A stretch of DNA of 40,294 nucleotides from positions 1 through 40,294 of the forward strand of contig NZ_JABXXR010000015.1 in assembly GCF_013376175.1 (NCBI RefSeq). Reading direction: 5' to 3'. A program made the position numbers and the translations under genes. The DNA is from Ameyamaea chiangmaiensis (lineage in GTDB: Bacteria; Pseudomonadota; Alphaproteobacteria; Acetobacterales; Acetobacteraceae). Positions 18,440 through 25,452 of this stretch are shown here, piece by piece; position 1 is the first letter of the stretch, and every line of letters starts with the position of its first letter. The notes beneath the pieces are model-generated. The model was not told where the DNA came from and ran no database searches. It saw only the letters and a list, made by a program, of their open reading frames with translations.

Positions 18440-19167
18440 TCGTCATTCCGATGGCCGGCCTGTCGAGCCGTTTCACACGGGTAGGCTACACGGTCCCAAA
18501 ATATATGCTGCCGCTTGACGGCCAGACCGTCTTCGACCGGGCTGTCGGCAGTTTCGCACAGTATTTCGACCGCGAACCCTTCCTGTTCATCGCGCGCAGT
18601 GTCGCCGACACCGAAGCCTTTATTGCCGAACGGACGCGTTCCCTGGGCATCCCAGACGTGCGAACGGTTATTCTGGACCGTGAGACGGCGGGTCAGGCAG
18701 AGACGGTCGAATGCGGACTGATCGACGCACGCATCGGCGACGATACGGCACTGACCATTTTCAATATCGACACGTTCCGTCCCGATTTTTCGTACCCAAA
18801 GGACGACTGGTTCAAAACCTCGGACGGATACCTCGAGGTATTCGAGGGAGAGGGCGCTAACTGGTCATATGCCGCACCGATTCCCGACGCGCAGGAACCA
18901 CGTGTCGCACGAACAACCGAAAAGCAACCAATATCGAATCTTTGCTCGAACGGCCTGTATTACTTCAGGCGCGCATCCGACTTCCGCTCCGCCCTTTTTG
19001 ACGAGCGCGCGGCGATGAGCGCACCCGAACTCTATATCGCCCCGCTCTACAACCATCTGATCGCGCGGGGGAAGAAGGTACACTACCATCTGGTTCCAAA
19101 GAACGCCGTGATCTTCTGCGGCATTCCTGCCGAATATGAGGCCTTGGGGGGCATGCCCCCTCCCTGA
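18436..19167 (+). CDS. NTP transferase family (capsule-type nucleotidyltransferase)
   Basis: The 243-residue Rossmann-type protein begins I-V-I-P-M-A-G-L-S-S-R-F, the nucleotide-binding loop of NTP transferases, with conserved P-K-Y-M-L-P-L after it. Further on are G-Q-A-E-T-V and I-F-N-I-D-T, the latter at the metal-binding Asp position. This type is common in capsule and O-antigen loci, where it transfers a nucleotidyl group onto a phosphorylated sugar or alcohol. It overlaps the preceding fusion gene by ATGA and is the last gene of the operon; a hairpin follows. Its end encodes a G-G-M-P-P-P tail through a perfect GGGGGCATGCCCCC palindrome at 19147-19160. Confidence 0.8.
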   Translation: MIVIPMAGLSSRFTRVGYTVPKYMLPLDGQTVFDRAVGSFAQYFDREPFLFIARSVADTEAFIAERTRSLGIPDVRTVILDRETAGQAETVECGLIDARIGDDTALTIFNIDTFRPDFSYPKDDWFKTSDGYLEVFEGEGANWSYAAPIPDAQEPRVARTTEKQPISNLCSNGLYYFRRASDFRSALFDERAAMSAPELYIAPLYNHLIARGKKVHYHLVPKNAVIFCGIPAEYEALGGMPPP

Positions 19168-19179
19168 TGCCTTCAGGAC

Positions 19180-19209
19180 GGGCACGAACGTGCAAACGTC
19201 CGTGCCCTT
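19180..19209. terminator. Terminator shared by convergent genes
   Basis: GGGCACG-A-ACGT, loop GCAA, then ACGT-C-CGTGCCC form an 11-bp stem with one mismatch, between the convergent nucleotidyltransferase gene and the secreted-protein gene. A pyrimidine-rich tail (TTCTCCTT) follows on the plus strand. Confidence 0.7.
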
Positions 19210-19213
19210 CTCC

Positions 19214-21628
19214 TTATTCCAGTGCTAGGGCGCCGTCATCGGTGCGCCACGCCGACGCACTGTCGAGATACACCCACCGTCCGGTCCCCGCATGGGCCGC
19301 CTGACCGCCGTTACGGCAATCGTGGCACCAGACGCGATCGCCTTCGCTATGAGACGCGCTCATAATCGCCGACATCGTCGTCGACTGTGTGACGGTGGCG
19401 AACGTCGCCGCCGACGTCGTTCCACTCACCAGAATACCAGCCGCCTTCAGATAGCCGTCCCCCCACGGGCCGACGACCTCAATGGTCTGTGCATCCGCTC
19501 CCCACAAGGACGCCATGGAGATCGACGACGGGCGCGTCGTACCACTTGCAAGGGATAGCATACCCGACCGCGCCACCAGCGTCGGTGCCGCCGCGCCAGA
19601 GCCGGAGATGATCGGGCCGCCGCTCATGTCCGTCCACGTCCCGTTCGTCAGTTTGACATACGCACCAGGCGCCGTGGACAAGGCACCAAGGCAGTCGGCA
19701 CAATACGTAAAGTCGCTGTTGGAATGGGATGCATTTTCAATCTGAGACATCGTCAGATCCTGCACCGCTGACGAAAACCATCCCCCGGTGAAGTAACTCG
19801 TGTTGTGAACACCGTTCACAAAATAGCTTTCACCGTCGCCCGCCGTGCAAAGCCCCTGCGAAGCACCCTGATACCCCAGTAGGCACAACCCGTTTACATA
19901 GCCCGGATAATCCCATGCGATCTGCGCCTCGTCCTGGCCGCCGGTCACACCCGAAGCAACGGAGGGGGTGCCATCGATGTTCAGGCCAAGCCTGACGGAA
20001 TGGTGCGCCCAGCCCGTCGCACTCGTATCTTCTCTCTGTTCCCATGCTCCAAGCAGCAAGGCATTGCCGCCGGTCCCACCAACCGTATCGACCTTATTGG
20101 TGAAATTGAAAAAAAGGTGTTTGTCACCTACATTTGCACCGTTTCCGCCATTGGACGGAACGAACATATTGTAGCCTTCATACTCAGCCGATCCCATCGG
20201 CATATAGTTCTCAATGCCATGCGTGAGACCAACACCGTTAATCTGGATTGCATAACTACTACTATCCCAATTGTATTTGCAGTTCCCCGACCCCGCGTCA
20301 GCGTTCCCCTTGCACGAAAACGACAACAGAAGCCCGTTGACGTGCGCCTGCGCATTGTCCGTGCCGTAATACCAAAAATCCATTTCATCACCTGCGACGG
20401 TGTGAACCTGGCTGTCGGGATTGTCACCGGGGTTGTAACTGATCACCGAATTATGGGCGAGGCTCTGCGTCGTCACGCCGACGAAGATCGTCTGCGTTGC
20501 ATACTGGCTGAACGCCGTATCGAGCGTGCGACCCTGGGGTGTCTCGCCACTGTCCATCTGGCGCCCGGAACCCAGGATACCCCAGCCTGCGACATCGATA
20601 TACGTGCCGGCCGGATCCCATGCCGTAATCCAGCTTACATACGTATCGGTGCCCCGCACCGACCCGGACGCATCCGACAGTGAGGCGCTGTGCGTTGTCT
20701 CGTGACTGTCCAGACTATTGGTCGTCAAATATTCGTTGGTGTGAAGCTGACGAATCTGATGCGCGGTCAGCGGCACACACGTCCCCGTCGACCCCGGCGC
20801 GCAGTTCGGCATGTAGATCCTGTTGCCATCATAGCTCACGCCCTGAACGACAACACGCGGCGTTGTCGATCCGGCTTGACTATATCGAACCGAACCGTCG
20901 AGGCTTCCGTAAGCAGCGATCGCGGATGATGTTGTGAAAGACGAATTCAGACCAGCACGCGAATCAAAAAAGGGTACATCCGTCGCGACCGCGCAATCGA
21001 GGCAGCCAAGGTCATTGGGACCATCAGGAACACCACGCAGAATCATCTGTGCGCCGGTATTGCTGGGTCGATTGGCGTTGCCCCCATCCTCGCCATACTG
21101 ACCACCAAGGATCAGAGCATTCGGGTTCGCCCAACCATCGGCGATAGCGCCGACGACGTTGCCGTTATCCGTCGTCGGGGACGCAAACGACAACGCCGGC
21201 GTCGACTGGCTCGTCATGGTTGACAGGACGTCGAGCGCGTTACTCAGGACCGGCGCATATACCCGACCGGACGCGTCCAGAGCCGCCACACCCAACGGCT
21301 GCTCCATGGCAGAGCGCGCAATGAAAGTACTCGTCGACGCAGCCTCGCACAACAGGGGATCGCCAGAGGCGTTCACGCCACAGGCCGCAACGCCCACCGA
21401 AGGACTATGCCACTGTCCGTCCGAACCTTTGTAGCTGGGGACGAGCGGCACACCATTCGCATCCAACGGCGTGCTGACGGCGGTTGGTTGCCAGAGACCC
21501 TGAGAATCCTTGTAAGCGAGGGGAGCGGGAGTTGTGGACGCTGCCGTACTTTGTGAAAATGCAGGCGCTGAAATAAGAAAGAGAACGAGAGATAAGGATA
21601 GGCCGGAAGAATGCCTCGGTCGAATCAT
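19214..21628 (-). CDS. Large exported protein with duplicated cysteine module, function unknown
   Basis: About 804 residues from the ATG at 21628, chosen because it gives a clean signal peptide (M-I-R-P-R-H, then L-S-L-S-L-V-L-F-L-I-S-A-P-A-F-S, cleavage before Q). Upstream ATGs at 21643 and 21667 are alternatives, and none has a good ribosome-binding site. The mature part is rich in Ser, Thr, Gly and Asn with few charges. Near the N-terminus a short unit (Y-K-D-S-Q-G-L-W ... D-A-N-G-V-P-L) recurs in altered form. Near the C-terminus a module of about 50 residues with C-x-D-C occurs twice. The look is that of a surface or tail-spike-like beta-rich protein. It sits opposite to, and between, the two discoidin-type paralogues, and its base composition is visibly more AT-rich than its neighbours. 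Confidence 0.72.
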   Translation of the reverse strand: MIRPRHSSGLSLSLVLFLISAPAFSQSTAASTTPAPLAYKDSQGLWQPTAVSTPLDANGVPLVPSYKGSDGQWHSPSVGVAACGVNASGDPLLCEAASTSTFIARSAMEQPLGVAALDASGRVYAPVLSNALDVLSTMTSQSTPALSFASPTTDNGNVVGAIADGWANPNALILGGQYGEDGGNANRPSNTGAQMILRGVPDGPNDLGCLDCAVATDVPFFDSRAGLNSSFTTSSAIAAYGSLDGSVRYSQAGSTTPRVVVQGVSYDGNRIYMPNCAPGSTGTCVPLTAHQIRQLHTNEYLTTNSLDSHETTHSASLSDASGSVRGTDTYVSWITAWDPAGTYIDVAGWGILGSGRQMDSGETPQGRTLDTAFSQYATQTIFVGVTTQSLAHNSVISYNPGDNPDSQVHTVAGDEMDFWYYGTDNAQAHVNGLLLSFSCKGNADAGSGNCKYNWDSSSYAIQINGVGLTHGIENYMPMGSAEYEGYNMFVPSNGGNGANVGDKHLFFNFTNKVDTVGGTGGNALLLGAWEQREDTSATGWAHHSVRLGLNIDGTPSVASGVTGGQDEAQIAWDYPGYVNGLCLLGYQGASQGLCTAGDGESYFVNGVHNTSYFTGGWFSSAVQDLTMSQIENASHSNSDFTYCADCLGALSTAPGAYVKLTNGTWTDMSGGPIISGSGAAAPTLVARSGMLSLASGTTRPSSISMASLWGADAQTIEVVGPWGDGYLKAAGILVSGTTSAATFATVTQSTTMSAIMSASHSEGDRVWCHDCRNGGQAAHAGTGRWVYLDSASAWRTDDGALALE
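19217..19378 (-). repeat. C-terminal cysteine module, copy B
   Basis: Protein repeat T-M-S-x-I-x-x-A-S-H-S followed by C-H-D-C and G-x-W-V-Y-L ... W at the extreme C-terminus of the exported protein. It matches copy A at 19610-19753. Confidence 0.7.
19610..19753 (-). repeat. C-terminal cysteine module, copy A
   Basis: Protein repeat T-M-S-x-I-x-x-A-S-H-S followed by C-A-D-C and A-Y-V-K-L ... W, about 80 residues before copy B. The C-x-D-C pair and the aromatic/Gly pattern are kept. Confidence 0.7.
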
Positions 21629-21817
21629 GTATGAATACCACATGCCAAGCCGCGGCCCATGAGACATGGTCCGTGACGACTGAAATGAAACTGCTATTTT
21701 GGGAGAACGCGGCCGTTTTCCGACCGCTTACTTTTCTGCTACGATAGTGCGCGCGCAATTGCAATCACCATCTTCCGCCTCGTTTCGAGGTTGACTTGCT
21801 CGCCCGGCAACTTTCTC

Positions 21818-23866
21818 ATGAGTTTCAGTCCTCAAGAGACCCAACCGCCCCAGAAAGCCGCCCGCCGGATGACCGAGACCGTTGTTCCCTACACGCTTCA
21901 TCGCCTCAGTTCCCGCGTCGAGGAAGACCAGGCACTCCGCCGTACCCAGGAGTCTCGTGGGCTGGTGCAGGGACAGGACTACGCGTTTCATACACGGCAT
22001 GAGTATTTCCCATGGTGTGACGTCGATCTTCTCTCGCCTCGACCGGTCAGCCGCATCACACTTGAAAACACGCATTTCGATCCACAGAACCTGCAACAGT
22101 TCTCGCTTCTGGGCTCCGACGATGGGATCCATTGGACGCCTCTCTACGCCCACACGGACTGGACCATTCCCGACCATCATCACGATTTCAGAATTGAGGT
22201 CGTACTCCCGGCCCCCCGTATGGCGCGTTTTCTTCGGGTACGCGTCGACGCTCTCGGATGTCTGCATCTGCGCGGCCTGACGGTACTGGCCTCCGACACC
22301 CTCGTTCCCACCGCTCACGATACGCGCGGCCCCGATAGCGTCGTATTCGCCACTAATTTCAATGAGTCAGATGAATTTCTGGACGATTACATCGACAATT
22401 TTCTGTCTTATTCCTCAGAATCATGCCGACTGGTCGTGAATTTTCCTGCCGGACGCACCATTCCGCCGTCACATTTTGCCCAACATACCCGGATATCGCT
22501 TTTCAACGGCAGCATAGAACGCTCAAAGTGGGGTATCAGTCTTCTTCTGGGACATTCCGAATCCTTTCAACATGCGAAGACGGTTTTCGGAACCTTCGAT
22601 TATTTTTGTACCATGGCTTCGAACAGCCTGTTCGTGCGACCGGTCAATATAGACGCAGCGATTGCCCTGCTACCCCTACGCGCACGCGTTCCCATCGGCT
22701 GCGAGCGAAACTACAATCCAGATATCGACGTCGATTCCGGCACGGTGCCGCACGGTGGCACATGGGCCTGGAAAGGCTTGCAACTGGCGGCGGAAGCACG
22801 TGACTTCATGCGCGACGTCTTCGGCATCGAGCGCTATTCCGCCACACAGATCGAAGGCCTGTTCGCGACGACCGAGGACTGGGCCGTGGTGTTCGACCGC
22901 CATGACGACCTGGTCCAACTCGGCCGCGTGCTGGACACATGCCGCAGTGAATCCCACGCCCTAATGGCCCTCGAAGAGTGCCTGCCGCCAACCCTGTTCG
23001 AGGCGTATGGCAGCGGACGCTACACGCACTTGTGCCGCGTGCTGTGGCATCACCACCGAGCAATCACGCTGGCCGAACTTCTTGCCATGCCCCCCCGGCT
23101 GCCCGACCACATCAGCGCGTTGAAATGGTTCCAGCGCGACCGGCACGATCTGAATACTGCCCTCGTGGTCACCGGAAATGGCCGCGCCCTGCTCGATCTT
23201 CTGCATGCGGCCGCCAGTCCCACCATTCCCGTCGACGCACCACCGCCGTTGCGCCTGACACAAATCCTGACGCACGGCAGCAGCAGCGGCCTTCGCTCCC
23301 AGCCGCTCTCGCAGCGTTACTGGCGCGACCGGCCCGGGGCGCCCCGCCGCCAGTTGATCACCACCGGCAACTGCCGGGCGACGCGGCAACGCGCCGCGAT
23401 CGAGCTCAATACGGACGCCGGCCTCCCCGACTCCATTCTCTGGTATGAAGACACGTCGCACCGCGTGCAGGGGTCAGTCCTGATCACCGAAACAGACCGT
23501 ACCCGCCTGCAGGCATCTCTCAGAGCATGGAACGACGATGGCACACACGTGTCCGCCGACACCCTCGAAGCGTATCTCTATTTACCCCTGAGTGGCTCGA
23601 CCCGCGTCCTTCGAATCACCGATCCCCGTCGGCAGACGCGGTCGCTGTTTCTCCAACAGATAATGCCCGTGATCACACGCGTGGGAGATTTTTTCTACGA
23701 GGCCCTACCCTCCGACCCACGCCAGACGGATCACGGCACAACCTACGACCTTCCGGTCAATCGCCAGGACGATGCAATCCCGGCGTGGCTCGGCCTGCCT
23801 CTCTTCGCGCGAACAGACTTGCGAATCGAGATCGAAATCCTCACCGATCATGGAGCGTTACGCTGA
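21818..23866 (+). CDS. Second discoidin-like / glycosyltransferase-like protein (paralogue of 13032-14999)
   Basis: About 682 residues with the same layout as the protein at 13032: an N-terminal F5/8 type C-like domain (Y-F-P-W-C-D-V-D-L, R-F-L-R-V-R-V), a core with V-V-N-F-P-A-G-R-T-I-P-P, K-W-G-I-S-L-L-L-G-H, Y-F-C-T-M-A-S-N-S-L-F-V-R-P, S-G-T-V-P and T-Q-I-E-G-L-F-A, G-S-G-R-Y-T-H, then a C-terminal beta domain ending W-L-G-L-P-L. No signal peptide. The ATG at 21818 is chosen without a clear ribosome-binding site; ATG 21869 is an alternative. A TTGACT at 21791 could be a -35 box. The two copies diverge mostly outside the core motifs, so they may act on different acceptors. Confidence 0.7.
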   Translation: MSFSPQETQPPQKAARRMTETVVPYTLHRLSSRVEEDQALRRTQESRGLVQGQDYAFHTRHEYFPWCDVDLLSPRPVSRITLENTHFDPQNLQQFSLLGSDDGIHWTPLYAHTDWTIPDHHHDFRIEVVLPAPRMARFLRVRVDALGCLHLRGLTVLASDTLVPTAHDTRGPDSVVFATNFNESDEFLDDYIDNFLSYSSESCRLVVNFPAGRTIPPSHFAQHTRISLFNGSIERSKWGISLLLGHSESFQHAKTVFGTFDYFCTMASNSLFVRPVNIDAAIALLPLRARVPIGCERNYNPDIDVDSGTVPHGGTWAWKGLQLAAEARDFMRDVFGIERYSATQIEGLFATTEDWAVVFDRHDDLVQLGRVLDTCRSESHALMALEECLPPTLFEAYGSGRYTHLCRVLWHHHRAITLAELLAMPPRLPDHISALKWFQRDRHDLNTALVVTGNGRALLDLLHAAASPTIPVDAPPPLRLTQILTHGSSSGLRSQPLSQRYWRDRPGAPRRQLITTGNCRATRQRAAIELNTDAGLPDSILWYEDTSHRVQGSVLITETDRTRLQASLRAWNDDGTHVSADTLEAYLYLPLSGSTRVLRITDPRRQTRSLFLQQIMPVITRVGDFFYEALPSDPRQTDHGTTYDLPVNRQDDAIPAWLGLPLFARTDLRIEIEILTDHGALR

Positions 23867-23868
23867 CG

Positions 23869-23889
23869 TCCCCACGCAGGGATTTTTTT
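23869..23889 (+). terminator. Short hairpin with T7 tract
   Basis: TCCC, loop CACGCA, GGGA and then seven T residues follow the paralogue's stop directly. The stem is only 4 bp, but the T-run is strong. Confidence 0.5.
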
Positions 23890-24233
23890 CGAGCGGGGGA
23901 ACGACGGAGACGCGCAACGCGTCATCTCCGGATCCTATGTCGAACTGAAGCTCATCGCGCTCGGTGCGCATGCTCGCAAGACGGCGAATGCCGCGCTGAC
24001 GGATCCCCGCATTCACAATAGCACAGGGAAGGTTTTTGGCGTGCCCGCCGCCGCTGACGAATCCGCTGTCGCGCCACAGGCGATCCTGTTGCGCTGCCCG
24101 CAGGAACCAGTCTCGCCCGATCACAGTCGCCGGCCGAAGAAAAACCAGTTCCCTGTTCAGCGGTGGCTGTCTGGGACACGATTGTGATCGGTCTTAGACT
24201 TTATTTTATTTATCGAATATCTTGGGAATTTAC
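23890..24233. other. Gene-free stretch between glycan cluster and tRNA-Ala
   Basis: About 340 bp with no convincing gene. On the plus strand the frame of the upstream paralogue stays open for about 106 codons after its stop (to 24187), but it has no usable start codon near its beginning. The last 50 bases before the tRNA are AT-rich. It could hold a gene remnant; I see no integrase, insertion sequence or direct repeat. Confidence 0.35.
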
Positions 24234-24309
24234 TGGTGGAGCCAATCGGAATCGAACCGACGACCTCCTGAATGCCATTCAGGCGCTCTCCCAACTGAGC
24301 TATGGCCCC
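24234..24309 (-). tRNA. tRNA-Ala (anticodon GGC)
   Basis: Read on the minus strand, the 76-base cloverleaf begins GGGGCCATAGCTCAG and ends with GGCTCC-A-CCA. The acceptor stem pairs fully (one G-U), the anticodon stem CCTGA/TCAGG encloses ATGGCAT with anticodon GGC, and the T-loop GGTTCGAATCC is present. The CCA end is encoded. Confidence 0.97.
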
Positions 24310-24390
24310 ACCGAAGCCCCGGGTTTGGGTATTCCCGACGCGTGTTGGCGGGGTATAGCGACGGACGCGATGGCTGACAAGCCGGAAAAT

Positions 24391-25032
24391 TCAGATCGGC
24401 GCGGCATGAAGATCGCGCAGCGCGGCAAGCAGGGGCAACATCGGCAGGCCCAGGATCGCGCTATGGTCGCCCTCGATCGCCTCGAACAGATGGACACCCG
24501 GTCCTTCCAGACGATAGGCCCCGACACTGGCCAACACGGCGTCTCCCTCCATCGCCAGATAAGCGTCCAGACACGCGTCTGAAAATGACCTCATCCTCAG
24601 CGACGGCCGCGCGACGTGACGCCAGAGTACGTCGGTCCCCCGGCAAACGACAATCGCGGTATGCAGGTGATGCGTCCGCCCCCGCAGGGCCAGCAGATGC
24701 CGACGCGCCTGAGCGCGATCCGCAGGCTTGTCGAACCGTTGTTCGCCGAGCGCCAGAATCTGGTCCGCCCCGATGACAAGAGTTCCATCCGAAGACGCAA
24801 CAGCCCGTGCCTTCGCCTCGGCCAGCGCGCACGCCGTCTCATCGACGCCAGCCCCCTGCTCCCTGCACATGCGCTTGATCATGTCCTCATCGACGCCCGA
24901 GGACCGCACGCGGACGGCAATTCCAGCGGCCTGAAGGAGATGCCGACGGATTTCCGATTGACTCGCCAGCAGGACTGGCGGGTACGACCCCAGTACTGGA
25001 GTCGCCTTTAGTACTACAGAATCGTCGTTCAT
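24391..25032 (-). CDS. maf: Maf-family nucleoside triphosphate pyrophosphatase
   Basis: Maf proteins hydrolyse non-canonical or modified NTPs in the cytoplasm. The 213-residue product starts its core with P-V-L-L-A-S-Q-S-E-I-R-R (the usual S-x-S-x-x-R of Maf), has K-A-R-A-V-A and L-V-I-G-A-D-Q-I-L-A with the catalytic Asp, and A-S-V-G-A-Y-R-L-E-G-P-G near the end, typical of the YceF subgroup. The ATG at 25032 has GGGAGGCG upstream. In many Alphaproteobacteria maf lies near the replication origin. Its first 17 codons contain three GTAC sites, part of the array that continues upstream. Confidence 0.92.
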   Translation of the reverse strand: MNDDSVVLKATPVLGSYPPVLLASQSEIRRHLLQAAGIAVRVRSSGVDEDMIKRMCREQGAGVDETACALAEAKARAVASSDGTLVIGADQILALGEQRFDKPADRAQARRHLLALRGRTHHLHTAIVVCRGTDVLWRHVARPSLRMRSFSDACLDAYLAMEGDAVLASVGAYRLEGPGVHLFEAIEGDHSAILGLPMLPLLAALRDLHAAPI

Positions 25033-25300
25033 CGAGTCGATCGCCTCCCGGCCATGTTGAAACCCGCCATCAGGCCCGTGAGTACTGTCGCGAGTACTGG
25101 GGTACATGGGGACAGTACGCCTGACCGACGCCACCCGTACCGAGTACCGTGCATAACAGACGCGCACGTCAGCGGTGTGAGTTGTACACAGCCTCGGTTG
25201 GGGAAAAACGGGATAACACGTAAAAACCTTTCTGTATCAACGCGCCAGCATCTGTACACAGGCGGGGAAAAACGGGGTACATTTTCGGAAACCCGGGTAC
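24982..25300. repeat. Array of 13 GTAC sites
   Basis: The palindrome GTAC occurs at 24982, 24993, 25011, 25082, 25094, 25102, 25115, 25137, 25144, 25184, 25254, 25277 and 25297. At this base composition about one would be expected in 319 bp. Several are extended to AGTACT. Three sites lie in the maf 5' coding end and ten in the intergenic region. Confidence 0.9.
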
Positions 25301-25452
25301 CACACTGCCCACAGGGAACAACGATCATCCTCTCCTTTTCTTTCTTCTTTTCTTTTTGAAAGGGAGAGGGTCAGGTTCGGGGCGATGACGAACGCGCCGC
25401 TTTCCTGTAGGACCGTCGGCACTCATTCAGACCAGACGGGAAAGCACCGACC
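25033..25452. other. Candidate chromosomal replication origin (oriC) between maf and hemE
   Basis: This 420-bp intergenic region is bounded by divergent maf and hemE. In Caulobacter crescentus and Rickettsia the origin lies beside hemE, so position is the main argument. Seen here are a GTAC array, two copies of TGTACACAG followed by GGGGAAAAACGGG, DnaA-box-like words (TTATGCACG on the minus strand at 25148-25156, 8 of 9 positions of TTATNCACA; TTGTACACA at 25182-25190, 7 of 9) and a 30-base C/T-rich, AT-richer tract at 25326-25357 that could unwind. GANTC sites occur at 24960, 24999 and 25034. No perfect DnaA box was found, so this remains a proposal. Confidence 0.55.
25183..25276 (+). repeat. 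Two-copy direct repeat TGTACACAG...GGGGAAAAACGGG
   Basis: Copy 1: TGTACACAG at 25183-25191 and GGGGAAAAACGGG at 25200-25212. Copy 2: TGTACACAG at 25253-25261 and GGGGAAAAACGGG at 25264-25276. The halves are 8 bases apart in copy 1 and 2 bases apart in copy 2; the copies start 70 bp apart. Confidence 0.9.

Noticed and set aside
19147-19160. GGGGGCATGCCCCC as a terminator
   Set aside because: It lies inside the coding end of the nucleotidyltransferase and has no T-run; the hairpin at 19180 is the better terminator.
24163-24582. Plus-strand open frame crossing tRNA-Ala
   Set aside because: It runs through a complete tRNA on the other strand and the antisense of maf.
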